NCBI RefSeq assembly: GCF_030145145.1 | Contig: NZ_JAQYWD010000047.1 | Span: 1-39,143 of the forward strand | Length of the DNA stretch: 39,143 nucleotides | Reading direction: 5' to 3' | Source of the DNA: Desulfobacula sp. | Lineage (GTDB): Bacteria; Desulfobacterota; Desulfobacteria; Desulfobacterales; Desulfobacteraceae | Shown: one piece after another, positions 34,451-39,143 of the stretch | Position numbering within the stretch: the stretch's first letter is position 1 | Layout: each line of letters begins with the position of its first letter | The notes under the pieces: model-generated | Database searches by the model: none | What the model was told of the DNA's origin: nothing | The model's input: only the letters and a program-made list of their open reading frames with translations | Made by a program: the position numbers and the translations under genes

Positions 34451-34906
34451 TTATTTAGATTCTGAATCACTGTTAATTTGTCTATCATTTGTGATCTGTT
34501 TTCTTAATACCACAATATTTTTACCTTTTTTACGATAATATTTACACTCATCAATAAAATGTTTTACAAAGTGAATGCCCAGCCCTCCCACACATCGTTT
34601 TTCAATGGCGCATCGGGTATCCGGCGCGGGTGCCGCCGTAAGGTCAAAGGGTTTCCCATCATCTTCCATGCGAATCATCAATTCCGTATCATCACAGGAC
34701 AATGAGATAGCGATATCATGCTCTTTATTGTCACTAAATCCATGGCACACCACGTTTGTAAACAATTCTTCAAGAATCAGATCGATTTCCTGGAATTTTC
34801 GCTGGGTACAATGGATGGCCGTGGCCATTGTTGAAACAGCCTTTTTGATCTTCTCCAGATCAGCCAACTGATTTTTCAATTTTATGGATAACTTAACTTT
34901 TCCCAT
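34451..34906 (-). CDS. RsbW/SpoIIAB-like serine kinase (HATPase_c_2)
   Basis: About 151 aa from the ATG at 34906; an in-frame TTG at 34942 would add 12 residues. It has the anti-sigma kinase ATPase boxes: ILEELFTNVVCHGF (N box), MEDDGKPFD (G1) and GGLGIHFVKHFID (G2). It should phosphorylate the STAS protein encoded 21 bp downstream and sequester a partner (sigma factor or other target) in the alternate state. The C-terminus ends in a short polar tail (NDRQINSDSESK). Confidence 0.9.
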   Translation of the reverse strand: MGKVKLSIKLKNQLADLEKIKKAVSTMATAIHCTQRKFQEIDLILEELFTNVVCHGFSDNKEHDIAISLSCDDTELMIRMEDDGKPFDLTAAPAPDTRCAIEKRCVGGLGIHFVKHFIDECKYYRKKGKNIVVLRKQITNDRQINSDSESK

Positions 34907-34955
34907 GGTTCCAATCGTAATAATACTCAATTGATTTGTCAATCACAATTGTCTT

Positions 34956-35486
34956 TTATAACAGGCTGATACCTAAAAGATCTTTCAGGTCTTCTGTTTC
35001 TTTTGATCCAAATTCAAGAATACATTTTCTTTCAGCCTGTAAAACCTTTTGTGCAATGGATCGTATAATGATTAACGGTATCTCGGGAAACTGATCAACA
35101 ACTTTTGAAAAGGCTTTACGGGTCATGACCATACAGGTCGTATCCTGGGTGGCAATAAGAGAGAACTGTTTTACCATGGGAACCATTAGAGACAGTGCAC
35201 CAAAATAATTTTCAGCAGCATATTCCCGGATGGCATATTCTTTTTCTTTTGTTGCAAGCATCAATTTTGCCTTTCCTGATAAAATATAGTAGGAACACTG
35301 ATCGTCATCGCCCTGATGAAAAATAACCTCTCCTGATTTATAAGACTGCCGTTGGCAAAGAAATGCAAAAAGCTTCATGACCTCCATGGGAAACCCGGAA
35401 AAAAATTCAATTTGCCTGAAAACATTCAGATTGGCAACAAATTCACTTTTGTCCCCTGAATCACTTGTGTTCATAAGCGAGTTCAT
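34956..35486 (-). CDS. Cyclic-nucleotide-binding-fold protein
   Basis: 176 aa: one CNMP-type beta-barrel with YKSGEVIFHQGDDDQCSYYILSGKAKLML and the flanking helices, but no DNA-binding or kinase domain. The phosphate-binding cassette reads YFGALSLMVPMVKQFS where FGELAL...PRAA is usual; the Glu and Arg that hold cyclic nucleotides are replaced, so it may not bind cAMP or cGMP. It overlaps the ABC exporter by 26 bp and precedes the RsbW-like gene, so it probably senses or regulates the transporter or partner-switching module. Confidence 0.88.
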   Translation of the reverse strand: MNSLMNTSDSGDKSEFVANLNVFRQIEFFSGFPMEVMKLFAFLCQRQSYKSGEVIFHQGDDDQCSYYILSGKAKLMLATKEKEYAIREYAAENYFGALSLMVPMVKQFSLIATQDTTCMVMTRKAFSKVVDQFPEIPLIIIRSIAQKVLQAERKCILEFGSKETEDLKDLLGISLL

Positions 35487-37992
35487 AAAAATACCCCTTT
35501 TTTTTCATTAGATCCTCATAGGTGCCCGTTTCCACAATTTTGCCGGCCTTCAAGAAAACCACCTTGTCATATTCCTTTACAATATCAAGCCGATGTACCA
35601 CCGCTATCAAAGTGCTCTTTCCTTTCCATTGCCGGGAAAGCACATTCTGAATTCTTTTTTGAGAATTGTTATCAAGGGCCGAGGTTGCCTCATCCAGGAT
35701 CATAATGGGGGGTGATTTCAAAAAAGTTCTGGCAATGGCAAGCTTCTGGCACTGTCCACCGGAAAGGTTATTCCCCTGGGTACCCACCTTGAAGTCCATA
35801 CCGATCTCAATCATTCGTTCAAGAAAATCCTCCCCAATTAAAAGGGCAACAATGAATTGATTGATTTTTTCCTGGGCACCAGGATTCGTTGTCTTAACGA
35901 TCCCAAACAAAATGTTATTAAAAATGGTTTGGGAATGAATATATTGATCATTCTTAAAAAATGCGATGGCAGTGGGATCTTTTTGATTAATCCTTTCCCG
36001 AAACAGGTATCTTCCCTCAAGGATCAGGCGGATCATAAACTCAGGAACAGTTGCAATCCGATGCTTTCCGGGTGAAAACCGCAATGCCAGTTCCAGAAGC
36101 TCCAGGGTCTGCTGCTGATTGATCTGATGAAGATTTTTGTTTTTTATCTGTCGAACGAGTTCCTCAACCCTTTCAAACTCTTCCAGTCGAATAGGGCTTT
36201 GCTCAAAAAATAATTTATCATGAGCAACATTTTTCAAAATATCCACTGTCTGATCGGCAATTTCTTTTCCAAGGGTCAACAGCGGCCGGGTGAGATCGGC
36301 ATCATTCAAAAAATTCAAGAAAAATTGATTTTCAACCAGGTTATTATTTTTAAACGCCTCTGAGACCGGTGCACCAAAAATAATGTTGTCGGCAATGGTA
36401 TCATAAGCAAGGAATTTTTTTTCATCAAAAAATTCAACCCACTCTTCTACGGAATCTCCAAACTCTTTCTGAAAATTTTCCCTCATTCTAATGATGACAG
36501 GGATAAACTCCTCTGCAGTGCCTTCAACAATAGTATTTAATCCAAACCGTAAGACATCCACAAACAACCCAGACTGTTGAAGCACGTGAACCAGTCCATC
36601 CAGTTCAGGTTTGCAAACCCCTTCAAGTACACATTGTTCACCATGGAGTGCTACATAGGAATACAGGAGATTTTCCTTGATGGTGCCGTCAAATATAAAT
36701 GGAGATTGGGATACCAGGCCGATATTTCGTGTGATATCTGCTTTGGTGAGTTCGGAAATTTCCATATTTCCAATGGTGGCATGACCGGACGTGTATTTGT
36801 AAAGCTGGGCCAGACAAAGTGCCAGTGAGCTTTTTCCGCTCCCTGAAAACCCCACCAGGGCAACATGTTCACCCGGGAGGATGCTAAGGCTGACATCATC
36901 CAGTAACTTTATCCCCTCTTGGGTTTCCAGGCTCATATTTTCAACTTTAATGGAAACATCCAGTTCATAGGGTTCCCTGCCTTTAGGTCTCAATTCATTC
37001 TCAATTTCAACATCAAAATAATTCATGGTTTTATAATAATTGATGGATCCATCCTGGTACACCTGATAGAATTCAATGAGTTCCTTCCATGGATCATACA
37101 ATTTCTCCTGGGCAGACAGGAAGGCCACCAGGGCACCCAATCCCAACTGTCCATTAATCGCCAGATACCCACCGATAATAAAAATCAAGAAAGGACCCAT
37201 ACTAATGAAAAAATTACTGACAACCTTAATGACGAATTTATAGAGGGCCCATTTTATTCTAATTTTCATCAGCTTATTGATGATGATGTCATACTTGGTA
37301 TTTTCAATTTCAAACGCACCATTGGCCTGGACTTCATGGATACCGGAAACGGACTCGACAATTTTGGATGACACGATCCGGGAGACTTTGACTCTTTTTT
37401 TATTGGCCTGGTTGACCCGTTTTTGCAGCAGCGGAATGATATACAGCATGAGAGGATATATGGAAAACGATACAATCCCCAAAAGGGGATTCAGCAGAAT
37501 CAGGTATCCGGCAAAGGCTAAAAGGGTCACAATATTGGTTAACGGGACGGCTATGGCCATGCCCACAAAATTGCCTGGAATGGTCAATTCATTAACCAAT
37601 GCATTGACCACCGTGCCGGGCTGGGTATTCCTGAAAAAGCTCAACGGCATATTCAATATATGATGATACAACTGCTTTCTCATGCCAGCTGTCGCTATTT
37701 CACTGATCTTGTTCTGAATAATATTAATCATCAGTTTAAATACCGATGCCAAAATAACAGAGGCAAGGTAAATCCCACAATAAATAACCAGAAGATCCAG
37801 TTTCCGCAAATTTATCGCTTCATTGATAATCCGTTTCTGCATTTCAAGGGGGACCACCCGTATGGCCACTGTAACCACAATAATGATCACCAGCACTATC
37901 TGAAGTTTTAGATTCCCATCAAAAACCCACGATATCAGGCTTTTTTTAACGATGGGGTTGTTTATGTCGTCTGTTTTTGTTTTCAAAGCCAT
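35461..37992 (-). CDS. ABC exporter with an expanded nucleotide-binding domain
   Basis: 843 aa, versus about 580 for a usual half-exporter. Residues 25-310 form a six-helix exporter domain. The ATPase begins near 345: Walker A GFSGSGKSS (381-389) and Q-loop VSQSPF (Q429) are followed by about 310 residues before LSGGQ (743-747), compared with about 60 normally. Walker B IMILDEA (763-769), D-loop SALD (771-774) and His800 are intact. Within the insertion are three similar stretches: GTIKENLLY (436-444), DTIADNIIFG (531-540) and QTIFNNILFG (688-697). The start has only a weak RBS. It overlaps the cyclic-nucleotide-fold gene and heads the operon. The substrate is unknown. Confidence 0.9.
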   Translation of the reverse strand: MALKTKTDDINNPIVKKSLISWVFDGNLKLQIVLVIIIVVTVAIRVVPLEMQKRIINEAINLRKLDLLVIYCGIYLASVILASVFKLMINIIQNKISEIATAGMRKQLYHHILNMPLSFFRNTQPGTVVNALVNELTIPGNFVGMAIAVPLTNIVTLLAFAGYLILLNPLLGIVSFSIYPLMLYIIPLLQKRVNQANKKRVKVSRIVSSKIVESVSGIHEVQANGAFEIENTKYDIIINKLMKIRIKWALYKFVIKVVSNFFISMGPFLIFIIGGYLAINGQLGLGALVAFLSAQEKLYDPWKELIEFYQVYQDGSINYYKTMNYFDVEIENELRPKGREPYELDVSIKVENMSLETQEGIKLLDDVSLSILPGEHVALVGFSGSGKSSLALCLAQLYKYTSGHATIGNMEISELTKADITRNIGLVSQSPFIFDGTIKENLLYSYVALHGEQCVLEGVCKPELDGLVHVLQQSGLFVDVLRFGLNTIVEGTAEEFIPVIIRMRENFQKEFGDSVEEWVEFFDEKKFLAYDTIADNIIFGAPVSEAFKNNNLVENQFFLNFLNDADLTRPLLTLGKEIADQTVDILKNVAHDKLFFEQSPIRLEEFERVEELVRQIKNKNLHQINQQQTLELLELALRFSPGKHRIATVPEFMIRLILEGRYLFRERINQKDPTAIAFFKNDQYIHSQTIFNNILFGIVKTTNPGAQEKINQFIVALLIGEDFLERMIEIGMDFKVGTQGNNLSGGQCQKLAIARTFLKSPPIMILDEATSALDNNSQKRIQNVLSRQWKGKSTLIAVVHRLDIVKEYDKVVFLKAGKIVETGTYEDLMKKKGYFYELAYEHK

Positions 37993-38021
37993 TTTGTTCT
38001 GCTGAAACCTTTCGTCTCCTG

Positions 38022-38027
38022 ATTATA
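38022..38027 (-). promoter_or_regulatory. Candidate -10 box for the ABC-CNBD-RsbW-STAS operon
   Basis: On the minus strand there is an exact TATAAT, 30 nt before the ABC start. The best -35 (GCTACA, 16 nt away) is weak, so an activator or another sigma factor may be involved. It lies in the gap between the tRNA-Ser promoter and the ABC gene. Confidence 0.3.
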
Positions 38028-38138
38028 TGACGGAATGATCTTCTGTAGCATTTTTACCCCATTTTAACCAGACTTAAATTAGCAGCCCCTGCGTTCCTGC
38101 CGTTGGGTTAAAATACCTGGGGCCGGGCAAGTTTACTC

Positions 38139-38167
38139 TTGACCTGCTTCATACAAGGTGATATAAA
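38139..38167 (+). promoter_or_regulatory. Promoter of the tRNA-Ser pair
   Basis: TTGACC (38139-38144) and TATAAA (38162-38167) are 17 nt apart, and the -10 is 15 nt before the first tRNA. This is the expected position for a stable-RNA promoter. Confidence 0.7.
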
Positions 38168-38182
38168 ATCTGGATTCAATTC

Positions 38183-38270
38183 GGAGGAGTGGCCGAGCGG
38201 CTGAAGGCGGCGGTCTTGAAAACCGTTAAGTGTCAAAGCTTCGTGGGTTCGAATCCTACCTCCTCCGCCA
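38183..38270 (+). tRNA. tRNA-Ser (anticodon UGA)
   Basis: An 88-nt cloverleaf with encoded CCA. Acceptor stem GGAGGAG (38183-38189) pairs with CTCCTCC (38260-38266), discriminator G. The D arm has the class II sequence GGCCGAGCGGCTGAAGGC, the anticodon loop is CTTGAAA with TGA, the variable arm is long (as in Ser tRNAs) and the T-loop is TTCGAAT. Confidence 0.95.
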
Positions 38271-38282
38271 TTTAAAACGAAC

Positions 38283-38374
38283 GGAGAAATGGCCGAGTGG
38301 CTGAAGGCGCTCGCCTGCTAAGCGAGTATGGGTGTTGTTACCCATCTAGAGTTCGAATCTCTATTTCTCCGCCA
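38283..38374 (+). tRNA. tRNA-Ser (anticodon GCU)
   Basis: A 92-nt class II tRNA with encoded CCA. Acceptor GGAGAAA (38283-38289) pairs with TTTCTCC (38364-38370). The anticodon stem-loop is GCTCGCCTGCTAAGCGAG with GCT, the extended variable arm is TATGGGTGTTGTTACCCATC, and the T-loop is TTCGAAT. It follows the UGA tRNA by 12 nt, so both are in one transcript. Confidence 0.95.
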
Positions 38375-38388
38375 CACACAACGATATT

Positions 38389-38424
38389 AGGAATTTTAAG
38401 CCTTGGCTTTTAATTCCTTTTTTT
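38389..38424 (+). terminator. Rho-independent terminator of the tRNA-Ser operon
   Basis: The hairpin AGGAATTTTAAGCC / GGCTTTTAATTCCT has a 2-nt loop and is followed by seven T. It lies 14 nt after the second tRNA. Confidence 0.7.
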
Positions 38425-38447
38425 GTTCTGGTAGGGTCAAAAATGGT

Positions 38448-38464
38448 GTCAAAATTATTTTGAC
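38448..38464. repeat. Near-perfect palindrome GTCAAAATTATTTTGAC
   Basis: A 17-bp palindrome (8-bp arms, central T). It is preceded by a related GGGTCAAAAATGGTG and followed by ten consecutive C (38468-38477). It may be a REP-like element or an operator for the downstream HTH protein. Confidence 0.45.
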
Positions 38465-38567
38465 CATCCCCCCCCCCTTCTTTTACAACAATGTCAAAGA
38501 AAATGCGCCTTAAGCATAAATTCTGTTCAAGGAGAGGAAATAGTTTAACATTTTTAAATTTTATATA

Positions 38568-38596
38568 TTGACACATTCTCTCAAATGATCTTTAAG
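38568..38596 (+). promoter_or_regulatory. Candidate promoter of the HTH gene
   Basis: An exact TTGACA and TTTAAG (4/6) are 17 nt apart, about 38 nt before the ATG at 38634. Confidence 0.35.
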
Positions 38597-38633
38597 GTCC
38601 AGTGGCACATAAATATGACAATAGGAGATAATA

Positions 38634-38813
38634 ATGTCACCACAGTATACATATAAGCAACTTGGCAGCAAACAATTGGTCAGTTTTCAGGTTCAGCAAA
38701 TGATCTATCAGGTAAATCAAGGGATAAGCAAAACAGAGGTAGCCAGGAGATTTGGTATTAGCGGACAGACCCTCAACAATATACTGACTACACCCAGGGA
38801 AAAGGCAGCTTGA
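38634..38813 (+). CDS. Small helix-turn-helix protein
   Basis: 59 aa, ATG with AGGAG 6 nt upstream. Residues about 31-51 (ISKTEVARRFGISGQTLNNIL) form a clear helix-turn-helix like those of resolvase or transposase N-termini and small regulators; the N-terminal 25 residues are Gln-rich (GSKQLVSFQVQQMIYQ). No catalytic domain follows, so it may be a free-standing DNA-binding protein or the first part of a broken transposase. It lies downstream of the tRNA-Ser pair among palindromic repeats, a typical mobile-element neighbourhood. Confidence 0.6.
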   Translation: MSPQYTYKQLGSKQLVSFQVQQMIYQVNQGISKTEVARRFGISGQTLNNILTTPREKAA

Positions 38814-38924
38814 TTAATAGAGAGAGTTGGACATCCTTTAAAGCATCGCCCGTCTCAAAGAGATAAGACAGCTCCGAAGAAGATGACAATGGTGTTATGA
38901 CGTTCAACAAAATTCACCGGATGG

Positions 38925-38964
38925 AAAAAGGACTGGCAGGTTTTTTAACCTGCCAGTCCTTTTT
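38925..38964. terminator. Strong bidirectional terminator
   Basis: A perfect 18-bp hairpin: AAAAAGGACTGGCAGGTT, loop TTTT, then the exact complement AACCTGCCAGTCCTTTTT. A T-run follows in both directions, so it can end both the plus-strand HTH transcript and the minus-strand acyl-CoA dehydrogenase transcript. Confidence 0.85.
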
Positions 38965-38974
38965 AAATAATACA

Positions 38975-38986
38975 CTCAACTTTCGG
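38975..38986. repeat. Half-site CTCAACTTTCGG shared with the 11445-11600 element
   Basis: CTCAACTTTCGG matches the outer arm of the inverted-repeat element near 11590 (read on the opposite strand), and the following TTAGCGATAGTGG loosely resembles its neighbouring bases. No partner arm is seen before the window end. Confidence 0.4.
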
Positions 38987-39015
38987 ACTTTAGCGATAGT
39001 GGGTTTCACACCCGT

Positions 39016-39143
39016 TTACTTTCCACCAAAAGACGCATCCGAGATCTCGACGGCCGCACCGCAGGTGTCAAGAATGGTGGCCACCGTGCCGGAAGTTACC
39101 GGCAGTACGGTGCGGATGAAATGTTCAGCCGTTTTGAGCTGCC
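39016..39143 (-). CDS. Acyl-CoA dehydrogenase-like protein, C-terminal end
   Basis: Only about 42 residues are inside the window; the gene continues beyond base 39143. The tail reads QLKTAEHFIRTVLPVTSG, then TVATILDTCGAAVEISDASFGGK. The pattern K-x-A-x-x-F-I-x-x-V-L-P followed by a short helical end resembles the extra C-terminal domain of one acyl-CoA dehydrogenase family (beta-oxidation type). This is a family guess from a short stretch. The strong hairpin at 38925-38964 is 51 bp after the stop and fits as its terminator. Confidence 0.5.
   Translation of the reverse strand, partial: QLKTAEHFIRTVLPVTSGTVATILDTCGAAVEISDASFGGK

Noticed and set aside
38361-38576. 71-aa open frame on the minus strand
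   Set aside because: It overlaps the tRNA-Ser end, its terminator and a palindrome, has no recognisable domain, and its codon pattern is unlike the neighbours.
38183-39143. Complete genomic island integrated at tRNA-Ser
   Set aside because: No integrase, no second copy of the tRNA 3' end and no clear direct repeat are visible inside the window.
1-39143. CRISPR array or rRNA operon
   Set aside because: No regularly spaced direct repeats and no rRNA-like sequence were seen.

Overview
The window looks like a chromosomal segment of a Gram-negative anaerobe of the Desulfobacterota, most likely Desulfobacteraceae-like. This is an inference from moderate G+C content, GGG-rich codon use, the TRAP transporter, the acyl-CoA dehydrogenase, and operon types I associate with that group. 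No 16S rRNA is present to confirm it.

Layout. (1) 1-2923, plus strand: the end of a TRAP transporter large permease, a class III aminotransferase, a small cupin and a CheY-like response regulator. (2) 2960-11349, minus strand: a secreted TolB/FlgO-like protein with FG-GAP (VCBS) repeats, then a housekeeping operon read as small acidic protein - argS - SPOR protein - gatC - gatA - 64-aa protein - mutL, with a good sigma70-type promoter at 11389-11416. (3) 11594-20016, minus strand: a glycan-type cluster of radical SAM protein, GSCFA hydrolase, two MurG-like (GT28/GT-B) and two GT4 glycosyltransferases, a histidine phosphatase and a polysaccharide deacetylase-like protein. It contains a 170-bp palindromic repeat, and a second inverted-repeat element ends it. 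(4) 20184-21473: a PA14 lipoprotein with its own promoter and a convergent methyltransferase.

(5) 21857-34092, plus strand, is the most unusual part. Eight tightly packed genes encode a minimal FtsX permease, a LolD-like ATPase, a 1624-aa protein fusing a degenerate M28-peptidase-like ectodomain to an FtsX permease, two large OPT-like membrane proteins, a secreted protein, an unrecognised protein, and a PqqD/RRE-like protein. I know of no described system with this composition and propose it as a candidate envelope or peptide-handling machine.

(6) 34097-37992, minus strand: a four-gene operon of an ABC exporter with about 250 extra residues inside its nucleotide-binding domain, a cyclic-nucleotide-binding-fold protein lacking the usual ligand residues, an RsbW-like kinase and a STAS antagonist. 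It looks like a partner-switching circuit attached to a transporter. (7) 38139-39143: two tRNA-Ser genes (UGA, GCU) with promoter and terminator, a 59-aa HTH protein, palindromic repeats, a strong terminator and the C-terminus of an acyl-CoA dehydrogenase.
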